NCBI RefSeq assembly: GCF_007990775.1
Contig: NZ_BJXB01000005.1
Span: forward strand, 1-64,000
From: Deinococcus cellulosilyticus NBRC 106333 = KACC 11606
GTDB lineage: Bacteria; Deinococcota; Deinococci; Deinococcales; Deinococcaceae
Length of the DNA stretch: 64,000 nucleotides
Direction: 5' to 3'
This document shows, piece by piece, positions 16,454 through 25,285 of the stretch. The translations under genes and the position numbers were made by a program. Within the stretch, counting starts at the first letter, position 1; every line of letters starts with the position of its first letter. The notes below the pieces were generated by a model. That model had not been told where the DNA came from. It saw only the letters and a program-made list of their open reading frames with translations, and searched no databases.

Positions 16454-17683
16454 TCACTTGCGACCAAAGCCACCGGAGGGCGGAGTGGGCGGGGTCTGGG
16501 TGCCACGTCCCAGGCTGGTGGGTTGCTGGGTGGGTGCAGACATGCCACGACCAAAGCCAGCAGGTTGCTGGGGCTGGGCAGCCGCAGCAGCAGCTCCAGG
16601 GACCTGGGGGAGGGTGACACTGTCACTTTTGAGCAGACGGTTGTACTCCTTGGCATCAACAGCACGCTCGTTGCCCATTTCCTCGGTGATCACACCACGC
16701 TTGGCGAGGCTTGCCAGGCAGGCGTCCATGGTGACCATGCCGGACTGCATGCTGGTCTGCATGATGCTGGTGATCTGGAAGCTTTTCCCTTCGCGGATCA
16801 ATGCACGGATGGCCGGGTTGGCAATCATGACCTCATAGGCGATCACACGTCCATCCCCACCTTTTTTGGGCATCAGTTGCTGGGTCACGATGCCCACCAG
16901 GTTGTTGGCAAGCTGCACGCGAATCTGCTCCTGTTGCTCTTCAGGGAACACGTCGACGATACGGTCAATGGACTCCGGCGCACTGTTGGTGTGCAGGGTT
17001 CCCATCACCAGGTGTCCGGTTTCTGCAGCGGTCACTGCAGCCTTGATGGTTTCGTAGTCACGCATTTCGCCCACCAGAATCACATCGGGGGCCTGACGGA
17101 GCACGGCACGCAAGGCGTTGTTGAAGTCCCAGGTGTCAGCACCGATTTCACGCTGGTTCACGATGCTGTTTTTGTGGGGGTGGGTGAACTCGATGGGGTC
17201 CTCAATGGTCACAATGTGCTTCTTCTTGTTCACATTGATCCAGTCGATCATCGAAGCCAGGGTGGTGGATTTGCCAGAACCTGTGGGACCGGTCACCAGC
17301 ACCAGCCCACGGGGTGCGGATGCCAGCTCCAGCAGGGTGTCGGGCATGCCCAGTTCAGAGAGGCTTTTCACCTCGGTGGGAATCAGACGGAGCACCCCAC
17401 CCACCACGCCCTGCTGCATGAACACGTTCACACGGAAACGGCCCAGGTTGCGCATGGCAAACGAGAAGTCCATCTCGCGCTTCTCTTCAAAGATCTTCTG
17501 CTGGCGTTCGTTCATCATGCTGTACATGATGCGTCGCGCGTCCACAGGGGTGACGTCTTCAAAGTCTGCGCCGGTGTACTGGCCGTGAATCTTGAACTGG
17601 GGGGGAATCCCCACGGTGATGATGATGTCCGATGCTTTTCTTTCTACGGAATACCGCAGGATTTCTGCCAAATCTAGAGCCAT
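16454..17683 (-). CDS. pilT: Type IV pilus retraction ATPase PilT
   Basis: 409-residue hexameric ATPase that depolymerises the type IV pilus at the inner membrane, driving twitching and DNA uptake. An N-terminal PilT domain (1-100) precedes Walker A GPTGSGKST at 132-140. Asp box (IEDPIEFTH), Walker B (VILVGEMRD) and His box (LVMGTLHTNSA) follow. The AIRALIREGK motif of the C-terminal domain is kept. A Gln/Pro/Gly tail of about 45 residues after the catalytic core (AAAQPQQPAGFGRG and on) is unusual and probably disordered. ATG 17683 has GGAGG upstream; the codons before it are not protein-like. pilB lies upstream on the same strand, separated by a strong terminator, so the two are separately transcribed. 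Confidence 0.95.
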   Translation of the reverse strand: MALDLAEILRYSVERKASDIIITVGIPPQFKIHGQYTGADFEDVTPVDARRIMYSMMNERQQKIFEEKREMDFSFAMRNLGRFRVNVFMQQGVVGGVLRLIPTEVKSLSELGMPDTLLELASAPRGLVLVTGPTGSGKSTTLASMIDWINVNKKKHIVTIEDPIEFTHPHKNSIVNQREIGADTWDFNNALRAVLRQAPDVILVGEMRDYETIKAAVTAAETGHLVMGTLHTNSAPESIDRIVDVFPEEQQEQIRVQLANNLVGIVTQQLMPKKGGDGRVIAYEVMIANPAIRALIREGKSFQITSIMQTSMQSGMVTMDACLASLAKRGVITEEMGNERAVDAKEYNRLLKSDSVTLPQVPGAAAAAAQPQQPAGFGRGMSAPTQQPTSLGRGTQTPPTPPSGGFGRK

Positions 17684-17781
17684 AGTTGTCCTCCAGGCGA
17701 TGCTGTTCCCATTGTAGCTTTTCATACGTGCAAAATTCTTACTGAAATGTAATGACCTTCAAACAAAGAGAAATTCTTGTG

Positions 17782-17830
17782 TCAGAAACAAAAAAGAAGA
17801 GGGCTCTGCCCTCTTCTTTTTTGTTTCTGA
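17782..17830 (-). terminator. Very long perfect terminator after pilB
   Basis: A perfect 23-base stem with a three-base loop: the left arm begins TCAGAAACAAAAAAGAAGAG and ends GGGC; the right arm is its exact inverse. It directly abuts the pilB stop codon at 17831. T-runs on either strand could make it bidirectional. Confidence 0.92.
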
Positions 17831-20503
17831 TCACTCGTTGGTGTTCCCCAGAATCTCTTCCAGGGTGGTCATGCCCTGCAGGGCTTTTTCAAGGCCGTCG
17901 GTTCGAAGGGTTTTCAGGCCGGAGTGCTGCATGGCAATTTCTTTGATCTCTGTGGCAGCTTTTCCGGTGTTGATGCCTTTTTTGACGTGCTCATCGACCA
18001 CCAGAAGTTCGTGGATTGCCATGCGTCCCTTGTACCCGGTCTGGTTGCACTTGGCGCAGCCCGTGCCCCGGTACAGGGTGGCATTTTTGATGTCTTTTTC
18101 CTGCAGCCCGAGTTTGCGCAGCACTTCGGGGTCTGCACTCACGGCCACCTTGCAGTTCTGGCAGACCCGGCGCACCAGACGCTGGGCCAGCACCCCGATC
18201 AGTGCGGCAGAGATGTTGAAGCTCTCCACGCCCATTTCCTCCAGACGGGTGATGGCACCGGGAGCGTCGTTGGTGTGGAGGGTCGCGATCACCAGGTGTC
18301 CCGTGAGGGCGGCTTCGGTGGCGATCTGGGCGGTTTCACCGTCACGGATTTCCCCGACCATGATGATGTCCGGGTCCTGACGGAGGAAGGATCTGAGGGC
18401 CCGGGCGAAAGTCATTCCGGCCTGCACGTTCACCTGCGTCTGGTTGATGCCAGGAATTTCGTACTCCACCGGGTCTTCCACGGTGGTGGTGTTGCTGTCC
18501 GGTGTGGAGATGCGCTTCAGGATCGAGAAGGTGGTGAAAGACTTCCCTGAACCCGTGGGGCCGGTGATCAGGAAGATGCCGTAGGGTTTTTCGATGGTGT
18601 CGATGAAGCGCTGGTAGTTGTGCTCACTGAAGCCCAGTTGCTCGACTTCTGGGATGTTGGAGGCTTTCTGCAAGAGACGCATCACGATCTTCTCGCCGTA
18701 CACAGTGGGGAGGGTCGAGAGACGCAAGTCGAGGTCAATGGCCCCTTTGCGGAAGCGCACACGTCCGTCCTGCGGAATCCGGCGTTCTGCGATGTCCAGG
18801 TTCCCGAGGATCTTGATGCGTGCTGCAATGCTGTTGGCTGCACTCTTGGGGAGCTCCTGGTACTCGCGCAGGGCACCGTCCACCCGGAAGCGCACTTTCA
18901 GGGAGGTGGGATTGGGCTCGATGTGGATGTCTGAGGCTTCCTGCAGGGCTGCTTCACGGATGATGGTGTCCACCACCTTCACGATGGCGTTGTCATCCAG
19001 GGCATCGAGAACGCTGTTTTGCTCTTCCTTGGCTGCATCTTTGCGCATGGCAGCCAGTTCTTTGTTCAGAGAAGAGATGTCGGTGTTGCCGTGAATGCGC
19101 TCAATGATCTTCAGGATGTCTTTTTCCTGTGCGACCACCGGAATGATTTCACGCCCGGTCATGACCCTGAGGTCGTCAATGGCGAAGATGTGCCGGGGAT
19201 CTTTCATGGCGACCACCAGCGCGTTCCCCTGCATGCGCAGTGGGATCACGGTGTAGCGGCGTGCCGTGGACTCCGAGACCATCTGGGCGACAGCAAGTTG
19301 CACCTGGGCTTCGTTGAGGTTCACATACTCGTACCCGAGCTGCAAGGCCAGGGAACGGGCAATGGTTTCCTCGCTGATCTTGCCGGACTGCACCAGCGTG
19401 TCTTCCAGGCGGGTGCCGCTGGATTTCTGGTTGGACAGTGCAGATTCCAGGTCTTCGACTTTCAGGTACCCCAGGTCCACCAGGATTTCCCCGAGGGGCT
19501 TGTTGGAGCGGGTGCGCCGCTGGATGCTGAGGCCTTCCAGCAGCTGTTCACGGGTGATTTTGCCCTGTTGCATCAGGGTTTCGCCCAGTGCACTCTTCTC
19601 GGGGTAGAAGCGCTCGATCAGTTCCTGCAGGGCGAGGGGCAAAATCAGGGCCAGTTTGACCGGGCGACCCACTGCAGCCTCAATGTCTGCACGGTTGCGG
19701 AAATCAGAACTGCCCACCAGCAGGGCTCCCGAGTGCTCTTCCAGAGGCACGGCCTGCAGACGGATGGAATCCGAGCGCAGCATGTGCCCCAGCACTTCAT
19801 CGCTGGGCTCGTAATCTTTGGGGTTGCGGATGAAGGGCACGCCGGCATGCTCGGAAAGCACCTCGTAGAGTTGCTCTTCCGAGATGTACTTCATGCGCAC
19901 CAGCACGCGCCCCAGCGGTTCACCGGATTTCTGCTGTTCGGAGAGGGCCTCGGTCAGCTGGGTTTCTTTGATGAACCCGCGCCTGAGCATGATCTGCCCG
20001 ACTTTGGCCACCTCGGAATGACCGATGTCGGTCACCTCAGGGATGGACAGGTTCAGTTCCGGGTAGTGCTTGGCAATGGCCCACTGCAACTGGGAGCGCA
20101 GGCCCTGGTAAGGCTCCACCGAGTAATTGGTGTCGTCCTCCACGGTCTCCAGAGACATGTTGTGGAGGGGGTCCAGAAATGCAACTTTCAGAATGCGTCT
20201 GGCATGGTCCGCAGCAAAAGGAAATGCATTGTGCTGCTGCGCCGTCTGACCGGGCAGCAACTGGTATGCAGAGGGGTCCAGGCTCTCCTTGAGGAGGTCA
20301 ATCAGGGGGATGCCCAGATTCTCCTCGATCACCTTGGCAATGCGACGTTCACTGACGATGTTGTGTTGAATGAGAATGTCACTCAGGCGTCCGCCACCCA
20401 TGGCGGTGTGCGCCTCAATTGCCCGGTGCAGGTCTTCATCGCTGATCAGACCCTGCTCCAGCAGCATGGCTCCCAACCTACGGTCACTGATGCTCAAACT
20501 CAT
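17831..20503 (-). CDS. pilB: Type IV pilus extension ATPase PilB (PilF-type)
   Basis: 890-residue ATPase powering pilus assembly. The N-terminal part is three successive GSPII_E/MshEN domains (about 1-150, 155-300 and 305-450), starting RLGAMLLEQGLISDEDL, VGQIMLRRGFIKETQL and LGETLMQQGKITREQL. These bind c-di-GMP in related proteins. The C-terminal ATPase has Walker A GPTGSGKS near 650, IMVGEIRDGETAQIA as Walker B, and a four-cysteine zinc motif (CQNC and CAKC). Triple MshEN repeats are typical of Thermus/Deinococcus PilF. The stop overlaps the yqeG frame start region by four bases. It is followed by a 23-base-pair terminator. With three c-di-GMP-related proteins in the window, nucleotide control of assembly is plausible. 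Confidence 0.95.
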   Translation of the reverse strand: MSLSISDRRLGAMLLEQGLISDEDLHRAIEAHTAMGGGRLSDILIQHNIVSERRIAKVIEENLGIPLIDLLKESLDPSAYQLLPGQTAQQHNAFPFAADHARRILKVAFLDPLHNMSLETVEDDTNYSVEPYQGLRSQLQWAIAKHYPELNLSIPEVTDIGHSEVAKVGQIMLRRGFIKETQLTEALSEQQKSGEPLGRVLVRMKYISEEQLYEVLSEHAGVPFIRNPKDYEPSDEVLGHMLRSDSIRLQAVPLEEHSGALLVGSSDFRNRADIEAAVGRPVKLALILPLALQELIERFYPEKSALGETLMQQGKITREQLLEGLSIQRRTRSNKPLGEILVDLGYLKVEDLESALSNQKSSGTRLEDTLVQSGKISEETIARSLALQLGYEYVNLNEAQVQLAVAQMVSESTARRYTVIPLRMQGNALVVAMKDPRHIFAIDDLRVMTGREIIPVVAQEKDILKIIERIHGNTDISSLNKELAAMRKDAAKEEQNSVLDALDDNAIVKVVDTIIREAALQEASDIHIEPNPTSLKVRFRVDGALREYQELPKSAANSIAARIKILGNLDIAERRIPQDGRVRFRKGAIDLDLRLSTLPTVYGEKIVMRLLQKASNIPEVEQLGFSEHNYQRFIDTIEKPYGIFLITGPTGSGKSFTTFSILKRISTPDSNTTTVEDPVEYEIPGINQTQVNVQAGMTFARALRSFLRQDPDIIMVGEIRDGETAQIATEAALTGHLVIATLHTNDAPGAITRLEEMGVESFNISAALIGVLAQRLVRRVCQNCKVAVSADPEVLRKLGLQEKDIKNATLYRGTGCAKCNQTGYKGRMAIHELLVVDEHVKKGINTGKAATEIKEIAMQHSGLKTLRTDGLEKALQGMTTLEEILGNTNE

Positions 20504-21009
20504 CTGGCGTTCTCCTTCAAGAAGTGCAGAACCAGGCGTTCCAGTTTTCTGGTCACTTTGGTGTGCGGCAGGGCGTTGTCACTCAGGGGTGACACCATCA
20601 CTGTGCGCATGCCTGCCAGGTTCCCACCCAGCACATCTGTAAACAACTGATCTCCCACCATCGCCACCTGCTCCGGCGGAAGTCCAAGTGCCTTTAGGGC
20701 ACGCCTGAAAAACTTGGGGAGCGGCTTGGCAGCCAGACCCACCCCGGGAAACAAGAATTCCCGCACCCAATAGTCCACCCGATCATGCATGGCGTTGCTG
20801 ACCATGTACAGCTTCACGTCAGATGCATGCATGCATTTGACCCAGTCCTGAATTTCAGGGGCTGTCTCGTTGCTCTTATAGGGTACCAAGGTGTTATCCA
20901 AATCCAAAATCAGACCCTTAATGTCCCACTCTTGCAGGAAGTCCGGCGAGAGTTCGGTCACATGGCGCACCATGAAAGTCGGTCTCAATGGTTTGAAAAT
21001 GCGTTTCAC
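20500..21009 (-). CDS. yqeG: YqeG family HAD phosphatase
   Basis: 169-residue HAD-superfamily phosphatase, IIIA-type. Catalytic motif DLDNT at 36-40, then SNA near 77 and GDQLFTDVLGGN near 130. Other YqeG/GEP4-like proteins include a mitochondrial phosphatidylglycerophosphatase; the bacterial role is not firmly known. GTG 21009 is chosen because it overlaps the pgeF stop as GTGA, typical of coupled translation; the frame's ATG at 21027 lies well inside pgeF. pilB follows with a four-base overlap, placing pgeF, yqeG and pilB in one operon. Confidence 0.85.
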   Translation of the reverse strand: MKRIFKPLRPTFMVRHVTELSPDFLQEWDIKGLILDLDNTLVPYKSNETAPEIQDWVKCMHASDVKLYMVSNAMHDRVDYWVREFLFPGVGLAAKPLPKFFRRALKALGLPPEQVAMVGDQLFTDVLGGNLAGMRTVMVSPLSDNALPHTKVTRKLERLVLHFLKENAR

Positions 21010-21710
21010 TGTCCAATCACCGCCCACATCCTGCCCGTCACTCCAGCATCACGGCGGTAAGAGAAAAACTCGGGTTCTGTTGAGCAGCGGCCAGCAGTCC
21101 AGATCTGCTCTGGCTGGAGTCCAGCCTCCTCAAGCACAAAGACGTTGGCAGCAAGCAGGTCCAGATGGTGGTCTCTCTGCAGGCACTGTGCAGGAAAACC
21201 TTCCCGCATGAACTGGTCTGCCACATCCTTCCCCACCTGGTACTGCGAAACAGAGATGCCAGGTCCAATCGCTGCCCGGGTGTGCTTCAGCTCTGCCCCG
21301 AGGTCCTGCATGGCCCTGAGGGTGCGCTGCGCGATTCGGCCCACGGTGCCCCTCCAACCAGCATGGGCAGCCCCGATCACCCCATTCACCGGGTCATGAA
21401 ACAGAATGGGGTAGCAGTCTGCTGTTCCAATGGCCAGCACCACACCCTGATCCCGGCTCACCAGGGCATCCCCGGTCTGCACCCCTGGATGGGCCTGCAC
21501 CACATCACAGGAATGCACCTGGTTCAGGCGGGCCACCTGTTCGGGCCTGAAACCCAGTGCCGCCAGACCCAGACGGCGGTTTTCTTCCACCTGTGCAGGA
21601 TCATCTTGACGGTCATCGAAGTTGAGGCTGTCAAAAGGGGGCAAAGACACTCCGCCTTTGCGGGTGCTGAAACCGTGTTGTGCTGGAAGCTGCTCTGAAA
21701 TCAACCACAT
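21006..21710 (-). CDS. pgeF: Peptidoglycan editing factor PgeF (YfiH/DUF152, laccase-like)
   Basis: 234 residues with the family zinc motifs: His in NQVHSCDV near 66, Cys in GTADCYPIL near 99 and His in GAAHAGWRG near 118. In E. coli this protein prevents L-Ser misincorporation in the muropeptide stem; purine-nucleoside phosphorylase activity has also been reported in the family. ATG 21710 has a TAGAAT box 11 bases upstream. First gene of the pgeF-yqeG-pilB operon and divergent from fabI. Confidence 0.9.
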   Translation of the reverse strand: MWLISEQLPAQHGFSTRKGGVSLPPFDSLNFDDRQDDPAQVEENRRLGLAALGFRPEQVARLNQVHSCDVVQAHPGVQTGDALVSRDQGVVLAIGTADCYPILFHDPVNGVIGAAHAGWRGTVGRIAQRTLRAMQDLGAELKHTRAAIGPGISVSQYQVGKDVADQFMREGFPAQCLQRDHHLDLLAANVFVLEEAGLQPEQIWTAGRCSTEPEFFSYRRDAGVTGRMWAVIGQ

Positions 21711-21839
21711 GGACAGACTGTATTCTATCTAAAATTTTGTTACACAAAGTTTAAATCGCTCTTTTTTGACCTGACGCACAGCAAAAAAACCTGGACTTTG
21801 CAGGTGGATCTCATGGGAAGGCGTGGTAACCTACCTTAC

Positions 21840-22622
21840 ATGATTGGAATTGATCTCTCAGGCAAAACCGCTCTGGTGATGGGTGTCACCAACAGTTACT
21901 CTCTGGGCTGGGCCATTGGCGAAAAACTGCTGCAAGCCGGTGCAAAGTGCATCTTCAGTTACCAGGGGGAGCGCCTCAAGCCTGCCCTGGAAAAACTCCT
22001 GGCCCCCTATGAGGGAACCCTCACCGGACAGTGCGATGTCACCAATGAGGCGGAACTCGAATCCCTCTTTGCCCAGATCAAAGCGGAGTTCGGTTCTCTG
22101 GACTACATTGTTCACGCCGTTGCTTACGCCCCCCGTGCCAGCATGGAAGGCCGTTTCGTGGACACGACCCAGGAAGACTGGAACACTGCCCTGTCCGTCA
22201 GTGCCTACAGCCTGGTTTCCGTGGCCCGTCACGCCGAGCCTTTGCTCAATGAGGGCGGCAGCATCGTCACCCTCACCTACTATGCCAGCCAGAAAGTGGT
22301 CCCCAAGTACAACGTGATGGGCATCGCCAAGGCCGCTCTGGAAGCCTCCACCCGTTACCTCGCCTATGAACTGGGCAGCAAAAATGTGCGTGTGAATGCG
22401 ATCTCTGCAGGCCCCATGCGCACTGTGGCCGCCAAGAGCATCCCTGGTTTCACCAGCATGCTGTCCAAAGCCGCAGAAATGGCCGCCCTGAAACGCAACG
22501 CCACCAGCGAAGAGGTGGGCAAACTCGGCCTCTTCCTGCTCTCCGACCTGTCCAGTGGCATCACCGGTGAAACCACCTACGTGGACGCTGGTTACAACAT
22601 CATGGGCATGTCGTTTGAGTGA
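21840..22622 (+). CDS. fabI: Enoyl-ACP reductase (NADH), FabI
   Basis: 260-residue short-chain dehydrogenase-type reductase that completes each fatty-acid elongation cycle. NAD site GVTNSYSLGWAIG near 15-27. The FabI signature Tyr-x6-Lys is in KYNVMGIAKAALEAS, with the upstream Tyr in LTYYASQK. SAGPMRTVAAKSI and the C-terminal GETTYVDAGYNIMG are conserved. ATG 21840 is preceded by TAACCT seven bases upstream, so it is probably leaderless; the earlier frame start at 21798 lies before that promoter. It is the usual target of triclosan. Ends at a clear terminator. Confidence 0.95.
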   Translation: MIGIDLSGKTALVMGVTNSYSLGWAIGEKLLQAGAKCIFSYQGERLKPALEKLLAPYEGTLTGQCDVTNEAELESLFAQIKAEFGSLDYIVHAVAYAPRASMEGRFVDTTQEDWNTALSVSAYSLVSVARHAEPLLNEGGSIVTLTYYASQKVVPKYNVMGIAKAALEASTRYLAYELGSKNVRVNAISAGPMRTVAAKSIPGFTSMLSKAAEMAALKRNATSEEVGKLGLFLLSDLSSGITGETTYVDAGYNIMGMSFE

Positions 22623-22648
22623 TTCACCAGCAAAAACATTTCTCTGAT

Positions 22649-22668
22649 GCCCCGTATGGGGCTTTTTT
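22649..22668 (+). terminator. Terminator of fabI
   Basis: GCCCC-GTAT-GGGGC stem followed by TTTTTT. Confidence 0.85.
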
Positions 22669-22723
22669 ATTGTTTGGGTGGGCTGTGTCAAGTTTATGGT
22701 ACTCTCGGAGAAAAGGTGAAAAG

Positions 22724-23290
22724 ATGAAAAAAATGTTCTTGATGGTGGGCCTCACTGTTGGTCTGTTTGCGTGTGCCCCGGCAGCTTCAGAGTCGCCCAA
22801 ATCCGACACACAATTGGTGCTGATGGATGAAGAGGGCAAAGCGGTAAAAACCCTTACTGTTGAGCAAGATGGACTGGAATACAGATTTGAACCTGTTCTG
22901 TTTCTCTACATTGGTTTCAAAGTCTCAAACCACAATCCTTACCCTGTCCAGCTGTTATGGAACAACTCTGAAATCAGTTCATCCACCATGCCCTCCACCT
23001 CACTGTACTTGGAGAAATATGGGACAGATCTGGATCAGCGCTCTGAGCCTCAGATCCTTGAAGGGCACACCTCGACTGAGCTGAAAGTTGCTCCTCGCAG
23101 CCAGATGCAGATTTCAGAGATCAAGTTCAATGGTCCTGGCTTCACAGGCCAGCCCCAGAAAATTGTGCTTCCCAGCCCCTTTCTCTCGGAAACCGATCCT
23201 GTCACTTTGAAGCTGGTCTGGAACTTTCAGGGAGCCGTACGAACCCACAGCTTCAACCTCAAACAGAAGATCGTTCGGACCACACCCTGA
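22724..23290 (+). CDS. Putative lipoprotein of unknown function
   Basis: 188 residues. A lipoprotein signal MKKMFLMVGLTVGLFAC places the lipidated Cys at 17, so it is anchored outside the membrane. The mature part has an Ig-like strand pattern (LEYRFEPVLFLYIGFKVSNH, NPYPVQLLWNNSEIS, then VTLKLVWNFQG), reminiscent of intracellular-proteinase-inhibitor (BsuPI)-like or DUF4352-like beta sandwiches. Function not recognised. ATG 22724 is chosen by the signal peptide; GGAG and AAAGG lie upstream. The earlier frame start overlaps the fabI stop and terminator. Confidence 0.75.
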   Translation: MKKMFLMVGLTVGLFACAPAASESPKSDTQLVLMDEEGKAVKTLTVEQDGLEYRFEPVLFLYIGFKVSNHNPYPVQLLWNNSEISSSTMPSTSLYLEKYGTDLDQRSEPQILEGHTSTELKVAPRSQMQISEIKFNGPGFTGQPQKIVLPSPFLSETDPVTLKLVWNFQGAVRTHSFNLKQKIVRTTP

Positions 23291-23420
23291 CCAACTGGGT
23301 GTCCGCTTTCTTTTTTCAGTTTTCCCTCAGAAGTTCTCAGAACGTGCTCAGTGACCTTCAGAGAAGTTTCAGTGCCCCTGATTAAGCTGTAGACATGCAA
23401 GACTTATTCAGGAGGTCATG

Positions 23421-23609
23421 ATGCTCTTTCTGATTTCACTCACTGCAGGACTTTTATTCGGAGCCCTCATTTTCATGCTGATCATCGCACTGGATAAAAT
23501 GCTGAACCATGCCCATCAAAATTTCTTTAAAATGAAATCTCAAGGTCAACGTACGCTGCGCACTCCTTTCTTACATGCAAGACCCATCAAACTTCCCAAA
23601 CTGATCTGA
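23421..23609 (+). CDS. Small single-helix membrane protein
   Basis: 62 residues. A hydrophobic segment covers about 1-25 (MLFLISLTAGLLFGALIFML), followed by a basic, hydrophilic tail. AGGAGG at 23410-23415 is five bases before ATG 23421 and only two before ATG 23418, so the second is preferred. A terminator follows within 20 bases. A real small gene is likely; function unknown. Confidence 0.65.
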   Translation: MLFLISLTAGLLFGALIFMLIIALDKMLNHAHQNFFKMKSQGQRTLRTPFLHARPIKLPKLI

Positions 23610-23627
23610 TTGAAAACAAATTGAAAC

Positions 23628-23659
23628 CCCCACCCTGGAACAGGTGGGGATCTTTTTTT
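23628..23659 (+). terminator. Terminator
   Basis: CCCCACC / GGTGGGG stem followed by ATCTTTTTTT, downstream of the small membrane-protein gene. Confidence 0.8.
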
Positions 23660-23703
23660 GGACTGCTTGTGGTGCTGTTTTGTGCGGTGTTCTGCAGTGC
23701 AAC

Positions 23704-23946
23704 TCAGTGGAGAGGCGAAAAGATCACTTCGAGAAAATGCACGTCTTTGTCGGTGTATACGCCCTTCAGGTCCATGTCTTCGATGTAGGTGACCAGGCAC
23801 CTGTGCCCATCGACAGCCACGGGTTCTTCGATGTCGTGCGCGTCCAGCAGCATCTGGGCAATGTTGGAATCTGCCAGAACCGCCAGTTTGTCCCTCTGGT
23901 CGTATACGTTCACCGTGATGGTACTTCCGAACACTTCTAGGGTCAT
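23704..23946 (-). CDS. Hypothetical small protein
   Basis: 80 residues, strand-rich (MTLEVFGSTITVNVYDQRDK, then CLVTYIEDMDLKGVYTDKDV). Not recognised. ATG 23946 has TAGAAT five bases upstream, the leaderless pattern seen across this window. The frame is open to 24018, but that extension lies across the promoter box. No signal peptide. Confidence 0.6.
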   Translation of the reverse strand: MTLEVFGSTITVNVYDQRDKLAVLADSNIAQMLLDAHDIEEPVAVDGHRCLVTYIEDMDLKGVYTDKDVHFLEVIFSPLH

Positions 23947-24032
23947 GCTGCATTCTAGCAAGCCCTGGCTTTCACAAATGTCACCTTGCTTCAAGACTTC
24001 AGGGGAGGTGAAGTCCACCCTGCTGCAAAAAG

Positions 24033-24064
24033 TTGTCCACAGCTGTGCATAACCCTGTGGACAG
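24033..24064. other. Cluster of DnaA-box-like nonamers
   Basis: TTGTCCACA (24033-24041), TGTGCATAA (24044-24052, inverse TTATGCACA, which matches TTWTNCACA) and TGTGGACAG (24056-24064). The outer two form an inverted repeat, TGTCCACAG / CTGTGGACA. It lies in a gene-free spacer with no dnaA or dnaN nearby. It may bind DnaA or be an operator of another protein. Confidence 0.45.
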
Positions 24065-24143
24065 TTTTAATGTCTAGAACGGGTCTGAGGCCAGCCTGAA
24101 GGGAAAGGATCTTTCTCAAAGGGTTGCCCCGAGAAGCCACAAA

Positions 24144-24184
24144 ATGAACAGCACCCGCTCGGATCAAATGGGGGTGCTGTTCAT
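24144..24184. terminator. Hairpin, possible terminator beyond the SDR gene
   Basis: Thirteen-base stem ATGAACAGCACCC / GGGTGCTGTTCAT with a 15-base loop, about 100 bases after the SDR stop. There is no clear T-run, so the terminator role is tentative. Confidence 0.5.
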
Positions 24185-24286
24185 CAGGGAGGAAAGGTAG
24201 AACCACTTTACTTTGCGGCCTCAAAACCCAGAGAATCAAATCCCACAGTGTAAATTTCGGCTCAAGGCCTCTTAAGGATTTCTCAT

Positions 24287-25114
24287 TCAGTCCAGTCCGG
24301 TCAGTTCCTTGGAGGTGTACCACAGGCGAGCAGCAAGCCCTTCGTCGTAACTGCGCACGCTGGATTTCGCTGGAGCTGCATTCACAAAGTACTTCCCCGA
24401 AATGTCTGCCACCTCTGGACTGCTGGCCAGATAAATGCTGGTCCTGGCACCCTGCTCGGGGGTGACCATGATGGGTCTGAAGATTTTGAAGAGTTTTCCC
24501 AGCAGGCCTCCTGCATCTTTGCCAAAACCGGTTTTGACGGCCCCGGGATGCAGGCAGTTGCAGGTCACAGAGGTGCCTTTCAGGCGGCGGGCCAGTTCGT
24601 AGGTGAACAGCACATTCATCAGCTTGGTGTCGTTGTAGGCCCGAACGGCATTGTACCGGCGTTCCTGGTACTGAAAGTCCGTGAAATCCACATAACCCAT
24701 CTGGTGGGCAGCACTGCTGACATTCACAATGCGTCCCTGCTCGGCCTTCATCAGGGGGTCGAGCAGCAGGGTGCTGAGGATGAAATAACTCAGGTGATTG
24801 AGGGCAATGGTCATCTCGATGCCATCCGGGCTTTCCAGACGCTCGGAGAAGATGGCTCCAGCATTGTTGACCAGCACATCAATTTTTTCGTGTTTGCTCT
24901 TGATTTCACTGCAGATGCGCCGCAGGTCATCCTGACTGGCGAGGTCACCAATGTACAGTTCGCAATCCTTTGAGAGGCTTTTGATGGCATCTTTCCCTCT
25001 GGCTGCGTCTCTTGCCAGCACCACAACTTTTGCCCCCATGTGAGAGAGGGCCTGCGCTGTCACTTTGCCAATGCCGCCGGTGGCCCCGGTGATCACCACG
25101 GTTTTGCCTTGCAT
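24287..25114 (-). CDS. Short-chain dehydrogenase/reductase (retinol-dehydrogenase-like)
   Basis: 275 residues. Cofactor motif TGATGGIGK at 10-18, VNNAG near 87, catalytic Ser in VNVSSAAH near 133, and a Tyr-x3-Lys at AYNDTKLMN near 160. The pattern and length fit the RDH/WWOX-like SDR group, using NADP(H) judging by Arg in LARDAARGK after the second strand. Substrate unknown. ATG 25114 has TAACGT six bases upstream, so probably leaderless. Not in an operon. Confidence 0.87.
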   Translation of the reverse strand: MQGKTVVITGATGGIGKVTAQALSHMGAKVVVLARDAARGKDAIKSLSKDCELYIGDLASQDDLRRICSEIKSKHEKIDVLVNNAGAIFSERLESPDGIEMTIALNHLSYFILSTLLLDPLMKAEQGRIVNVSSAAHQMGYVDFTDFQYQERRYNAVRAYNDTKLMNVLFTYELARRLKGTSVTCNCLHPGAVKTGFGKDAGGLLGKLFKIFRPIMVTPEQGARTSIYLASSPEVADISGKYFVNAAPAKSSVRSYDEGLAARLWYTSKELTGLD

Positions 25115-25201
25115 ACGGTCACGTTACACTTCTCTGGCTTGAGAAGTCTGTGCTTTAAGACCAGAATGGGCAGCCTTGCAGGTCAGGGCTTGAGAAGGGC
25201 G

Positions 25202-25277
25202 TTTACAGTTCACAGTTCACAGCAGACTGAGGGCTCTGGCACAGGTTTTCTCACTGTGAACTGTGTACTGTTGACTG
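25202..25277. repeat. Inverted micro-repeat element, ACAGTTC word
   Basis: Left arm TTTACAGTTCACAGTTCACA (from 25202) and right arm CTGTGAACTGTGTACTGTTG (from 25254) share ACAGTTCACAG in inverse. The right arm ends about nine bases from the GNAT stop codon at 25286. The shortest element of the set. Confidence 0.75.
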
Positions 25278-25285
25278 ACCAACTC

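Noticed and set aside
16523..17677. Long open frame opposite pilT (384 codons), and similar ones opposite pilB, lon and the TPR-GGDEF gene
   Set aside because: They mirror the reading frames of certain genes in GC-rich DNA; no ribosome site or recognisable domains.
24033..24064. Chromosomal replication origin
   Set aside because: Only three DnaA-like boxes, no AT-rich unwinding region and no dnaA, dnaN or other origin genes nearby.
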